Origin: Symsagittifera roscoffensis
Lineage: Eukaryota > Xenacoelomorpha > Acoela > Convolutidae
Reading direction: 5' to 3'
Length of the DNA: 64,000 bases
Assembly (NCBI RefSeq): GCF_963678635.1
Contig: NC_087062.1
Location: forward strand, 1,550,001 to 1,614,000
This document shows, piece after piece, positions 38,890 to 50,075 of this stretch. Position 1 is the first letter of the stretch. The number at the start of each line of letters is the position of its first letter. Below the pieces are notes generated by a model. The model searched no databases. It saw nothing but the letters and a program-made list of their open reading frames with translations, and was not told where the DNA came from. The translations under genes were made by a program, and so were the position numbers.

Positions 38890-39661
38890 CCGTCCCAAGA
38901 CTTCCAGTTACCGTCCCTACTCTTCTTTGTACCATCCCAGGCTTCTTTCTACTGTCCCAAGAATGTTCGGTACTGTCCCAGTACTTTTTGTCAGTTTCCC
39001 AAGACCCCTGTCCCGAGAGTACTATCCCAGGACCACTGTCCCAAGACTGTCCCAAGACTACTGTCCCAAGACTAGTGTCCCAAGACTACTGTCCCAAGAC
39101 TATTGTCCCCAGGCTAGTGTCCCAAGACTACTGTCCCAAGACTACTGTCCCAAGGCTACTGTCCCAACTACTGTCCCAAGACTACTGTCCCAAGACTACT
39201 GTCCCAAGGCTACTGTCCCAAAGCTAGTGTCCCAAGACTACTGTCCCAAGACTAGTGTCCCAAGGCTACTATCCCAAGACCAGTGTCCCAAGGCTACTGT
39301 CCCAAGACTACTGTCCCAAGGCTACTGTCCCAAGACCACTGTCCCAAGACCACTGTCCCAGGACCACTGTCCCAAGACCACTGTCCCAATACCACTGTCC
39401 CAAGACCACTGTCCTAGGACCACTGTCCCAGGACCACTGTCCCAAGACCACTGTCCCAAGACTGTGCCGTCCCAAGACTGTACTGTCTCAAGGCTGTACT
39501 GTCCCAAGACTGTACCAAGACTGCTCTGGTCCAAGACTATCCCAGGACTGCACTGTCCCAAGACTGTCCCCAGACTGCACTATCCCAAGACTTCTTTGGC
39601 ACTGTCCCAAGACCTCTCTGGTACTGTCCCAAGACTTCTTTGGCACTGTCCCAAGACAGTT
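38890..39661. repeat. 14-bp minisatellite in the E1 leader (unit 1)
   Basis: About 50 copies of ACTACTGTCCCAAG with variants (ACTAGTG, ACCACTG, GGCTACTG). Because 14 is not a multiple of 3, every frame shows a 14-residue periodic peptide (VPRLLSQDYCPKTT-like), which explains the long open frames on both strands. Not coding in my view. It lies ~250 bp upstream of ORF0 in element orientation. Confidence 0.9.
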
Positions 39662-40221
39662 AACAAGTGTTTGAGCGGTGGGACCTCCTTCTTCTTCGTT
39701 GTAGGGACTTCTTGATTCACTGTACCTTGTACCACCACTCAAGCTCTAGTAAAATTTTCCCCAAAAACCCTCTCTTAGTGGCCAAATACTGACCCCCCTT
39801 TTTTAGTTACCTCTTTTTCAATGTTCCAAGCAACTTGAAACCAAAACCTGTGCGCAGGTATCTTGTGATCACCTGTTCGTGTAAAAACCAAACAGAAATC
39901 CTTACCAAAATGCAACAAAAATCTAAGCAAGAAAAAATAATAAAAACAAAGAGATGAACCTAAAAAATTCAAAGGTGACAAATGTCTACCTTCTATCGAA
40001 AAAATGTCTGGTACTTAATTGCCACGCGTTTTCCTCCCCCCTGCTAGCGATCTTATGGGGTATCACAAAAACTGTCTATGTCCGTTCCCCCCTACCGATC
40101 CGACCAGGGTACCTACCTTAACCTGATTCTAATTTTGGATATCCGCTTCCTATGACCAACGCGTGTAAATATGTAATGTAACTAAGTCGACGATGCCGAG
40201 CAATTAGTTACTCTAATGTGT

Positions 40222-40300
40222 CCCCCCTTTTTACAAATTATAACCGCCAACCTCTAACTTAACCAGCCCCCCTTCTAACCTCCCCCCTTTTTAGCCCCCC
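40222..40300 (-). other. Cluster of G6 polypurine runs in the E1 leader (unit 1)
   Basis: Four C6 runs on the plus strand (40222, 40267, 40282, 40295), most followed by T runs, give AAAAAGGGGGG-type purine tracts on the element strand; another lies at 39793. They could form G-quadruplexes in element RNA or serve as internal plus-strand primers. Confidence 0.5.
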
Positions 40301-40517
40301 TTCTTAAGCCTAAAATTACCTTAAGCGCCGGGTGCTAAACCTCTCAAGAGAAAACCGTATACCTGTCTCCAGGCCTGCTCAAGTAAAAACGTTCCTCAAA
40401 ACCGGGGGATTTCGCTTATCCAATTTTACACTTATCTCCTTAATGTAATGTGGGTTTTAACGATACCCGTTCTGCCCAACTTGAGAACTCGAGAACTGCC
40501 AAATCCTTCTTGGCTAC

Positions 40518-40696
40518 TTTCCCACTCGACTGGTCACCTCTTCCAGTCCAGTCTCCTATTGGTTCAGCTCAAGTGCTCATGAACCACTTTCCCACTCGGC
40601 TGGTCACCTCTTCCAGTCAAGTCTCCTATTGGTTCAGCTCAAGTGCTCTTGAACCACTTTCCCACTCGGCTGGTCACCTCTTCCAGTCAAGTCTCC
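40518..40696. repeat. 70-bp tandem repeat in the E1 leader (unit 1)
   Basis: Two full and one partial copy, starting TTTCCCACTCG at 40518, 40588 and 40658. Internal blocks are GGTCACCTCTTCCAGTC and GGTTCAGCTCAAGTGCTC. Confidence 0.9.
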
Positions 40697-41172
40697 TTGT
40701 TGTCCAGCTAAGTTCCAAGCTATCTGAAAACCCTTGACAACGCGCCACACTCGGGCATTTTATTGAGGTTACTGGGTTAAATTGCTAGGTTGATCGAAAC
40801 GATCGAACTTGTAAAACAGTATGGGTATACTATTTAATTAATATAAAGGTTTGATCCAACTAATCTGGTGTCAAAGTCACTGTCTTTTTTCGTTTTATGG
40901 TTTTTGTTTTGCTTTTTGTCTTTTTGCTCGTGTTTTTGTCCCCCTAGTTGCCCCCTTTTACTCGGTTAGCTAAGCCTCGTTCGGAGAGCGTACCAGGAAG
41001 TTTTCTCGAGTTTTCTTAAAAAGCTATCACGGTACAACCGGAAGGTTTGCACGTTCCTGCCGAACCGTACCACCGGTACTCTAGAATGGGCATGCAGCCC
41101 GAAGCTGTCTCAAGTGGGTTCGACTCCGTAATCTTGATGTCTTAAACACCCAGGAGCGCCATAAAAACACTA

Positions 41173-42072
41173 TGTAACATTCGTCTACTGTAGTCACACA
41201 TGAGGCTTAAGAAAAATAGGCCCTATAACCATTGGCTCAAGAGTCAGGGACACTATCTCTTGTGTTTTTCTACCTCAAATCAGTGGGAGCCAATTCGGTT
41301 CGCTTGTGACATGAGACTACGACCCGTTACAGCTTAAAGGCTATTACCAAAATATCCCCCCACTCTAGAAATAAGAACGTCCCCATACTTAGGTTTCTAG
41401 ATACCCAAAATACATGAACGCCGTTAAAAACCGGGTCGGAACAATCCGTTAAGTTACTTTTTATTAGACAGTGGAACTTTGATCCATTTCAGATGGATCA
41501 ACCTAAAACTCGCCTTACCTCAGCATAACAATCATAAAACACACTCTAGAAATTTAAATTGGGTACTCACATCGTAGCACGCTCAAGAACTGGGAGTAAT
41601 TAAGTTAGTAAACAACTCGAGAATTAAATAATGTAACTAAATGAGTTTAATGTTTGTTAGTTTCAATAACAGGAACAAGTTTGAACTCTATAGTTTCTCG
41701 TGAACCATTGGGACACTCAAGTTGTCCACCTTTCCATCGAAGGTTCACTCTATCCCAGTTTGAATGATAATCCAGTCGAGCAATAATAGTCCAATTCTCG
41801 GGAATACGCTTCCTTCTGTTTCAGATAGGACAGCTCTACTCTAGTTTTATTGTGACGGAAATTGCGAATGGCAATTTCCTACTGCTTTATCTGGCAACTT
41901 TCCCGCGATTGTTACTCGATCGTTCTGATTTCTCTTTTTCGGTTTTCAGTTATCGCGAGAGAATCGTGCATGACAGGCTCCATTCGAATTTTTGAAAAAT
42001 CAAATTTCACTCCAAAATTAAGCGTTCTTGTTTTTCTCAAGGTCAAACTTCCAAATATGACCGACTGGCACA
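41173..42072 (-). repeat. E1 5' LTR (LTR1, unit 1)
   Basis: 900 bp, TGTAACATTCG...GACTGGCACA on the plus strand. It is the uninterrupted partner of the LINE-split LTR at 20963-25658, about 98-99% identical by eye. The LTR holds the element promoter and polyadenylation region. No convincing primer-binding site abuts the inner edge; TGGCGCTCCTGGG occurs 10 nt in. Confidence 0.9.
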
Positions 42073-42129
42073 TAAGGACTTAGAAATAACAGAGCAATTG
42101 GTGAAAGAGCAACTAGACTTGCTCAAAAC
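42073..42129. other. 57-bp spacer between LTR1 and LTR2
   Basis: Unique sequence separating two LTRs of different families, present in each tandem unit. It is probably host DNA between two neighbouring insertions. Confidence 0.6.
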
Positions 42130-43022
42130 TGTAACATTCGCCCGGAAGTACATATCGACGGAAAATAAAGCTAGGTTCTAAGACAACTGGCCAGCGTCTA
42201 AACAGAGCTCTACATGCTTTTCACCGTCTCTACCAAAGCCAGTTCTTTATGGTGGTCTTTTCAACATCGGTTCGACAAAAACGTTAGTTCTCCGGCTTCG
42301 GCCAGAACGCTCAAAATAACTTAATTACTTGCAAAATTAATGAGCTCATGGCTGGGTCTCAATATCCCCAGACCACGAGGTCACTCCTAAAAACAGGGCT
42401 ACTACTACTTATTTTATTACTATTGTTTTTGTTCACTAGATAAAAATCATCGTCTCCATCGAAGATGGATCAACCCTTTCCCCTAACTCCTAGCTTGTCA
42501 TCGTCGTAAAATGAATTCAGATGTTAAATAAATTCAATTCAAGACATAACCGGGAAGCTAAAAGTTTATATAAAACAGTTTCAGTTCAAATCCCGAGACC
42601 CCTCCGGATTCCTGAATCGGGGGAAATAACGCCCTTATCTTCCTTCTGGAAGGCTGTTTTTCCACACTTCACCGTTGTTGTGAACGGCCTTGCAACGGTC
42701 TCTGCTAATGGTCTCTGCTAACTCTGCTATTCTTTGTTGTTTTTCTATCACAATTCTTGTAGTTATCACTATCGCAACTAATGTTGTTCTGATTTATTTA
42801 TGGATTTCTTCCAAAATGGCCGATTTTAACGTTTCTCAGAAAAACGACGTCATCGTTCGAAATTTTAAAAATCCAAAATACCAGAATATTCTAGCCTTCA
42901 CAGTTTGACTAATCGTCCCAATAACGTCGCTAATCTCTCCAAACTGTCAATTCGGAAGGTTAGTTGCTAACTATTCGAAATCGCCGAATCTGCATTTTCG
43001 TTCACTCTGGTCGAATGTCACA
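42130..43022 (-). repeat. LTR2: 3' LTR of the neighbouring element E2 (unit 1)
   Basis: 893 bp, TGTAACATTCGCCC...GAATGTCACA. It shares only the terminal ~11 bp and an AGATGGATCAACC block with LTR1. It is followed by TACTCCCCGGAC, the same polypurine string as in E1, so its inner side faces the E2 ORF3. Plus-strand ORFs within it (for example around 42521-42908) are not supported as genes. Confidence 0.8.
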
Positions 43023-43860
43023 TACTCCCCGGACAGCCCGGTCAATGTTTTCATTGAATCTCGCAATGTTCGTAAAATTGGTACAGTGTCATTGAACAGA
43101 ATTTACAAAATGCACGGCATTACTTTTATCCGCGTCATATCGACTCACTGCAGAATATAAATGGCATCATACTACACTACTATAGCCTTCCAAAATCTTT
43201 CACTAATCTGCACTTTCGAGGATATCACTTAAGATAAAACATTTTTTCTGACTTCCAATGTCAATGCCCTGATTTAAAACTTTTTCTCCTAGGTTTTAAA
43301 AGGTGTTAGTTTGCAGGACAGTCTTGCCAACCAACAAGCTAAAAATGTCCTACTATGCTTCTTCCCTTTGGAAATTTTAGTTGTTATTGGTCCTGAATAT
43401 TAAAATTAAGGAACTCTGTGGTTAGAAAGAACAATGAAACAATCTCCTTCTCCGAAAAATTACGCAAGTCTTTCATGTCACCACAAAGTGATCAGTTTTC
43501 CTAGTTAATTAAAAACAATCATGCAGGCTAGAATATTTTAAATATACTCTTTGCTCAAGCCTTTCTAAATAAATAGTAAGTGTCTCTAAAGCGACTAACT
43601 AAAATCAAAATTCAAATTTATAATTGCAACAAATTCTTTAATGCTCAAAACTCAACTAAATGTTTTCTTTCAGTTTTCAGTTACAACTTGGTTGCTTAGT
43701 TTCTCACTTGAGTTTTTGTCACATACATAAAACAGTTCTGAGTTTTAACTTCTCTTTTGTCACTTCTTTGTTTCTTCTTTTTTTCCGTCGTTCAGAAGTT
43801 CCAAAACTTCTAAATTCTTCTAATTTTGTTTCTTTTTGCATCTTGTCTTCCGGCCATTTG
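43023..43860 (-). other. E2 3' untranslated region (unit 1)
   Basis: Between LTR2 and the end of the E2 ORF3. AT-rich, no gene seen. It begins at LTR2 with the polypurine string. Confidence 0.55.
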
Positions 43861-46083
43861 TCAATGCTCCATCTCCTCCCCCTGCGACATTGACTCTGCA
43901 CTTTCAGTTTCTGTGTCTTGCAATACATCGTTAGATATTCTGACGCTGTTGGAAGCAGTCCTCCAACACTTCTGCTCTTCTACCCTTTGCTTACAACAAG
44001 GTAGGGGATCCACGTTAGATTCTCTGTTCCTGCAGAAGCTTTTGAGGAGACACAACGTCACGTTTCTCTCCAAATTTTCCTTCAACATCTCTTCTTTCTC
44101 TCTTCCATCACGTTCACTCATCCTGGAGATTTTTTTCACGGCGGTGGTCACTGCATATCGATGAGTCACAAAAGCTCGCTTGAAAGCTCCTGCCCCAATG
44201 TCCAGCTGATACATACTGTACACTCTGCCGTGCTTCGACATATGCTTCTTGGCATACTCGTACAACCATGCAGTCATGTTGGCTCTAAACCATGGCATCA
44301 GTCGTCTCCTTGCCCAAATCTTTTTCACTTCCATCGGAATGTTTAGAATCTTGCACATTTTCTCAAAAAGATCTAAATCTTTAAGACAATCCAAATTCTG
44401 CAACTGTTCTCTCGTCGGTGCCTCCTGTCTATTGTTCTGCTTCACATGAGCTTCCAGCCATCGTATCGCCATCATAACTCCCACTATCACCATTGTTATA
44501 GGCCGTGTGAGTCTGCTAAACCCATGTGGAGAGCAGCTCTCCAGAGTCCCAGATCAACGCCAGATTACTACGTTCGGGGTACCACCATGTTTGCAGCAAG
44601 CAATGGCAAGGAAACTCGTCATGTGTCAACATGATGCTCCTCCAATTACGCTTTCCCGAAGCTTCCAGTAGTGGTTCCACTTCCATCATCACTCGGTGGA
44701 CTTCATCATTTTCATCTACTGCATTGTAATCCGTAACGGTTGATCCTCTCTGTTTTTGTCTTTCAAAGTCACTGAAGTTCCCACTGACGTATCCCATGAA
44801 CTTCTTTCCCAGTATTGATTCTAACTCCTCCTTAGTTTTCTCAGGGACTGCCGAGAATATTCTGCACAGTAATTCATAAGACTTTTCCGACAATCTTGCT
44901 AGCCTTGCACACTTTGGCACTGAGAAGGCTTGATCCACGATCGTTCTCGTACTTTTTACAACAACAGCCACGAAATGCACTGGGTATCTGCTCTTGCACA
45001 TTGGAGCTAATGTCGATCCCACCAAATAGCGCGCTCCAGATGGTCTGCGATAAGTTTCACTGTGCCTGATGTTCATTTCCGCCTCGATCGCTTCCCTCCA
45101 TTTTCCTATGTGCTTTTGCTCAGTTTGCAAAGCTCCTGGGAACACTTCTACACTGAGGGCCGTGACCATCTCATGTTTCTGTTCTAGATTCAATAGTGAC
45201 TCTAAAGAACCAAACATGCTGTAGAATCCTAGTGCAGTCACTAGATTCACCTCGGTTCCTCCATGAAAATCTGCGATCAATTCCGTTTCCGTCTTCGCTT
45301 TCATCACAATGTTCCCAAACAATATTGTCAACTGCTTGTGTTGTCTCACTAGAGTTTTCACACAATCCAGACTTCCACAGACGTGACCTTCCAGTCCACA
45401 GACTTCTGCCAGACAGCTACCAGGTTTAACCCAGTCTTCTGGTCCCCAGCCAGGCAACTCCACTTTGTCTTCCCCGTTGCTCTTAGAGGCTGTTGTCATC
45501 ACGTTATAGATGATATTAAGATCACACAGATTACATTTTGCATTCAGTTCCCTCTGTACATCTTGTGTTGCAAGTAGTATCGAATCAGCATTGGGACTAG
45601 GGCACCACGATGGTCTCATCAGTTCCCACACTACCATTAAGCTCGTTCTCAGTAATTCATCTGAGAATCCCAATCCAAACTCCACTCGTTTGTTGGATTC
45701 TGGCACGGAAGGTGCAGCTACCTTTTCTTCTAAGACTAGTCCCAGCTTGGTCTGCGAATTAGCAGCGCTTCTTATCGTTGCAATTCTCGACGTCCAGAAC
45801 CTCAGCAACACTGCTTGCTCGTAATCAAAGAAGTAATCGCGTATGTCTTCACTGAGAAACGGGTTGTACGCTATCCCTATGACTTCGGACACGTAACTGT
45901 ATGACTCTTTCTGATCGGTCCACAGTATTCATTGGATTTCGGCAGTGCTCCCATAGATTCCTTAGTGAGCGTCAGTTCTTTGTTCGAGAATCTCCTGATT
46001 CCATCTATTTTCCTCGTGGGTTCTAGCTCCTCGGGTTCTTTCATGTTCACCCTCATTGGCTTGCTCTGATGCATATCCAGCAG
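43861..46083 (-). pseudogene. E2 ORF3 homologue, frameshifted (unit 1)
   Basis: Three pieces in element orientation: the end of a 90-codon frame (45877-46083 side, KIDGIRRFSNK), a 458-codon frame (44516-45892) and a 210-codon frame (43861-44493). They align in order with E1 ORF3, so two single frame shifts break the gene: one near 45890 and one near 44520, just before the hydrophobic MVIVGVMMAIRW segment. The conserved C-x4-C-x6-C-x4-C, AFSVPKCARLAR and FPCHCL motifs are present. All tandem units share both breaks, so they predate the duplication. The 5' end is removed by the junction with gag at 46083. Confidence 0.8.
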
Positions 46084-47605
46084 TGCAGTCAGCCACGTTG
46101 TGATCCGCCGACCCGCAGTTCGCGCATGATCTGCGCTTGTCCATGTCATCTCTAGGCTTGTACCATGACGACCTCTGAGGTTGGCTTCCCCCTTGCGTGT
46201 TCCTGTTTTCTGAATATGAGTATTTCTTGGGCTTCATCAGCATGTATTCCCTTGATTTCTGTCTCATTTCTTCTGGGGTCGGTGCGCTGTCTTTCGACAA
46301 TGTGTAGTATGTTGCTAACATTGTTCTTAAGTCATCACTTTTTACCCCATCAATGAACTTCGAGGCAATGCTAAAGTTTCTTCTGTTTGTCGACTCCTCT
46401 GGGTCACTCCTTCTTCTCAAGCTCTCAAGGTCATCTAGGAACCGATCAGTTGACTCATCGTCCCTCTGCCTTCTCTTTTCAAATCGCATCATCGCTTGGT
46501 GACCCTTCATGCCTGACCCGAATCGATTCAGCAATGTTTCGAAGATTTTGTCCGCGGTATCGCGTTCTTCTTCTTTCTTTGCAACCACGCATTTTAATGC
46601 CGTGCCTTCCAAATTGCTGAGTATGGCTGTGCATGCTTGTCTTTCATCATTTAAGTTATCTTGCTCTAGGTGTAATCTCATCACTTCCACCCAAGTGTCA
46701 ATGCATCCATCGGAGTCGTCTTTGAATTCTTTTGGCTTCTTGAAAGTTTTTCTTGATTTTCCGTCTCTCCTATCGCTCGAGTCAGTGTTCTTCGTGGCGA
46801 AGGCCTCTAGAGTCCTGTTCATCATCTCCCAAGTGCTTGCCCACGTCATGGCATCCGGACCTGCGTTGCTGTTAGCTGTTGAGTCCACCGGACCAATCAT
46901 TGTGTTTGATGTTCCATTTTTCATGATTGTTTTAGCAGCCGTTGGTGCTATGCTTACCGCATCCCGGTTTAAAGGCAACGGTGTCGATTGCCGTTTGTTC
47001 CTTTGTGGTTCCACAAAGTCAACTCTGGTGCCTTGCGTGCGATCCGCTGCCGGTCTTTCTTGTGAGGTAGAATTTCTCAAGATTGCATCCAATTTCGCCT
47101 GTATTGCACACGAACTTTCGGCCTGATTCCTGTTCATTGTGTCCATTTTCTTTTCCAGGCTACCTAATTGGCTGTTGACATCATCATATCGGTTTTTCAA
47201 CTGTTGCATATCTTTTTTGATGTTCTTATCTCGTTCTTCATTGGTGGCATCTACCTTGTCCGACATCTGCTGGAGTCTCTCGTCTGTCGCCTTAGCCAGG
47301 TTAAAATAACTATCCAGATACTCGTGTTTGTTGTATTTCAACTCTTTCCTTATTAAGTCTCTATCTTCCTCACTGTACTTTAGTTTTTTGTCGATCTGAT
47401 TTAGTTTTGTCATCAGGTCGCCAAGCTCAAGAGTAGCTGTTTCATGATCAGCCGTTGTCTTGTTTTCGGCTGTCGCTTCCGTTCTGGCTTGTTCTTCCTT
47501 TAGGTCGGCTTCTGTCGCCTTCGTGCTCACTGTCCCAAATGTTCGTGTTCTTTCAGTTTTTGATTCTTCGGCCGTGTTGTCTCTCGATTTCATTCCGACC
47601 ATCAT
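45962..47605 (-). pseudogene. Truncated gag fused to E2 sequence (unit 2)
   Basis: Open for 547 codons from the ATG at 47605. Residues match E1 gag through the first CCHC knuckle; immediately after its last cysteine and one Thr the sequence passes the junction at 46084 and continues with ~38 residues read from E2 ORF3-upstream DNA in another frame (ending EQRTDAH). The second knuckle and the stop context for pol are lost, so no gag-pol can be made. The coiled coil and gag core are intact, so a defective Gag could still assemble. Confidence 0.85.
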
Positions 47606-47634
47606 CGCCAACTTTTCTGTAAAAGATGTCTTCT

Positions 47635-48015
47635 TTACTTGGGAGTCGCATTCACCGTTTCTCGGGTATTGCCTGTTGTGTCTTCCAACGCGTCTATCGG
47701 CGAAAACTCCACGGTTTTTGGATTTTGATCTTCCATATGGGGCATCGGTGTGGATTCCGTTGTCTTCTTCTCCACTTCATCTACGCTCTGGTCTGGTGTC
47801 TCTAGATCGATTTCAATTGTGGGCTCCGCCTGTTTGTCTTTAGCACCTTCTCTCGTCTTGTTCTCAGTACTACTCCTCGTGCTGACCATACTAACTGAAA
47901 AGTTATCTTTTGTCTTCTTTTGGCCCATTGATGTCGTTCCGCGCAGCGACGAGTTATATTTCGTGTTTGATCCAGTTGACCTTTTTTCGAGCACCGGTAC
48001 CCTACTCCGTCTCAT
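47635..48015 (-). CDS. ORF0 upstream of gag (unit 2)
   Basis: 126 aa from the ATG at 48015, ending 24 nt before the gag start region. Basic N-terminal half (MRRSRVPVLEKRSTGSN, TSMGQKKTKDN) and acidic C-terminal half (IEIDLETPDQSVDEVEKK). No known domain. It is in a different frame from gag, whose frame is also open upstream across the overlap. It could be a separate small protein or an upstream regulatory ORF. Intact in units 2 and 3, broken in unit 1. Confidence 0.5.
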   Translation of the reverse strand: MRRSRVPVLEKRSTGSNTKYNSSLRGTTSMGQKKTKDNFSVSMVSTRSSTENKTREGAKDKQAEPTIEIDLETPDQSVDEVEKKTTESTPMPHMEDQNPKTVEFSPIDALEDTTGNTRETVNATPK

Positions 48016-48268
48016 TATTTCTATTAACAATTGCTCCTATTTACAATATTACTATATACACAATTCTATTCTAAGGATAATATCTTTTGTGGAAAAATTA
48101 TTAAAAGGAAATATACAACGTGATAAAAACGATGTTCCCAGTTCTCTTTCAAAACCTTTCGAGAAACTTTCTTTATTTGTGGTCACAACCGTACTGGGTT
48201 CCGACTAGTCTTGTTCTGTTTTAATTCTGTCTTAAAATACTTATTGTAATTTTACTCCAATTTTTATA

Positions 48269-49040
48269 CCGTCCCAAGACTTCCAGTTACCGTCCCTACT
48301 CTTCTTTGTACCATCCCAGGCTTCTTTCTACTGTCCCAAGAATGTTCGGTACTGTCCCAGTACTTTTTGTCAGTTTCCCAAGACCCCTGTCCCGAGAGTA
48401 CTATCCCAGGACCACTGTCCCAAGACTGTCCCAAGACTACTGTCCCAAGACTAGTGTCCCAAGACTACTGTCCCAAGACTATTGTCCCCAGGCTAGTGTC
48501 CCAAGACTACTGTCCCAAGACTACTGTCCCAAGGCTACTGTCCCAACTACTGTCCCAAGACTACTGTCCCAAGACTACTGTCCCAAGGCTACTGTCCCAA
48601 AGCTAGTGTCCCAAGACTACTGTCCCAAGACTAGTGTCCCAAGGCTACTATCCCAAGACCAGTGTCCCAAGGCTACTGTCCCAAGACTACTGTCCCAAGG
48701 CTACTGTCCCAAGACCACTGTCCCAAGACCACTGTCCCAGGACCACTGTCCCAAGACCACTGTCCCAATACCACTGTCCCGAGACCACTGTCCTAGGACC
48801 ACTGTCCCAGGACCACTGTCCCAAGACCACTGTCCCAAGACTGTGCCGTCCCAAGACTGTACTGTCTCAAGGCTGTACTGTCCCAAGACTGTACCAAGAC
48901 TGCTCTGGTCCAAGACTATCCCAGGACTGCACTGTCCCAAGACTGTCCCCAGACTGCACTATCCCAAGACTTCTTTGGCACTGTCCCAAGACCTCTCTGG
49001 TACTGTCCCAAGACTTCTTTGGCACTGTCCCAAGACAGTT
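48269..49040. repeat. 14-bp minisatellite (unit 2)
   Basis: Same array as in unit 1 with the same copy number and order of variants; one A-to-G difference (CCCGAGACC near 48780). Confidence 0.9.
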
Positions 49041-49600
49041 AACAAGTGTTTGAGCGGTGGGACCTCCTTCTTCTTCGTTGTAGGGACTTCTTGATTCACT
49101 GTACCTTGTACCACCACTCAAGCTCTAGTAAAATTTTCCCCAAAAACCCTCTCTTAGTGGCCAAATACTGACCCCCCTTTTTTAGTTACCTCTTTTTCAA
49201 TGTTCCAAGCAACTTGAAACCAAAACCTGTGCGCAGGTATCTTGTGATCACCTGTTCGTGTAAAAACCAAACAGAAATCCTTACCAAAATGCAACAAAAA
49301 TCTAAGCAAGAAAAAATCATAAAAACAAAGAGATGAACCTAAAAAATTCAAAGGTGACAAATGTCTACCTTCTATCGAAAAAATGTCTGGTACTTAATTG
49401 CCACGCGTTTTCCTCCCCCCTGCTAGCGATCTTATGGGGTATCACAAAAACTGTCTATGTCCGTTCCCCCCTACCGATCCGACCAGGGTACCTACCTTAA
49501 CCTGATTCTAATTTTGGATATCCGCTTCCTATGACCAACGCGTGTAAATATGTAATGTAACTAAGTCGACGATGCCGAGCAATTAGTTACTCTAATGTGT

Positions 49601-49679
49601 CCCCCCTTTTTACAAATTATAACCGCCAACCTCTAACTTAACCAGCCCCCCTTCTAACCTCCCCCCTTTTTAGCCCCCC
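49601..49679 (-). other. G6 polypurine cluster (unit 2)
   Basis: Identical to the unit 1 cluster: four G6 runs on the element strand. Confidence 0.5.
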
Positions 49680-49896
49680 TTCTTAAGCCTAAAATTACCT
49701 TAAGCGCCGGGTGCTAAACCTCTCAAGAGAAAACCGTATACCTGTCTCCAGGCCTGCTCAAGTAAAAACGTTCCTCAAAACCGGGGGATTTCGCTTATCC
49801 AATTTTACACTTATCTCCTTAATGTAATGTGGGTTTTAACGATACCCGTTCTGCCCAACTTGAGAACTCGAGAACTGCCAAATCCTTCTTGGCTAC

Positions 49897-50075
49897 TTTC
49901 CCACTCGACTGGTCACCTCTTCCAGTCCAGTCTCCTATTGGTTCAGCTCAAGTGCTCATGAACCACTTTCCCACTCGGCTGGTCACCTCTTCCAGTCAAG
50001 TCTCCTATTGGTTCAGCTCAAGTGCTCTTGAACCACTTTCCCACTCGGCTGGTCACCTCTTCCAGTCAAGTCTCC
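49897..50075. repeat. 70-bp tandem repeat (unit 2)
   Basis: Same two and a half copies as in unit 1. Confidence 0.9.

Larger units (their letters stand above)
20963..42072 (-). mobile_element. E1: giant Ty3/gypsy-type LTR retrotransposon
   Basis: LTRs at 41173-42072 (5') and 20963-25658 (3', interrupted by a LINE) bound the element. Without the LINE and its target duplication it is about 17.3 kb, far longer than the usual 5-10 kb of the group. Order in element orientation: 5' LTR, 2.5-kb leader, ORF0, gag, protease-leader, pol with a C-terminal macro-like domain, three extra ORFs and 3' LTR. The LTRs differ by roughly a dozen substitutions and two small indels, so insertion was fairly recent. 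No target-site duplication is apparent (ATAAA on one side, TAAGG on the other). Domain order PR-RT-RH-IN with a GPF motif places it in Ty3/gypsy; I cannot assign a clade. Confidence 0.85.
36709..46083. repeat. Tandem unit 1 (9375 bp)
   Basis: First unit of a tandem array that runs to the right edge. It starts inside E1 gag at TGCAGTCAGCC (36709) and ends where the same string recurs at 46084. Content: gag 5' part, ORF0, leader, LTR1, a 57-bp spacer, LTR2 and the ORF3 homologue of the E2 element. It differs from unit 2 by a 4-nt deletion and scattered single-base changes. Confidence 0.9.

Noticed and set aside
38890-39661. CRISPR-like array
   Set aside because: Units are contiguous with no spacers, and the genome is eukaryotic.
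38927-39715. 262-codon plus-strand ORF with VPRLLSQDYCPK repeats (also in the other two units) and its antisense counterparts
   Set aside because: Direct consequence of a 14-bp minisatellite without stop codons; all frames are periodic and the element is read from the other strand.
41100-41172. tRNA gene suggested by a perfect B-box GGTTCGACTCC
   Set aside because: The flanking bases do not form a T stem or acceptor stem, and no A box is found at a fitting distance.
41150-41172. Primer-binding site TGGCGCTCCTGGG near LTR1
   Set aside because: It lies 10 nt from the LTR and does not continue into sequence complementary to a normal tRNA T arm; left unassigned.
41862-42083. 73-codon plus-strand ORF MRMAISYCFIWQ, repeated in every LTR1
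   Set aside because: It repeats only because the LTR repeats; no domain, and opposite to the element's direction.
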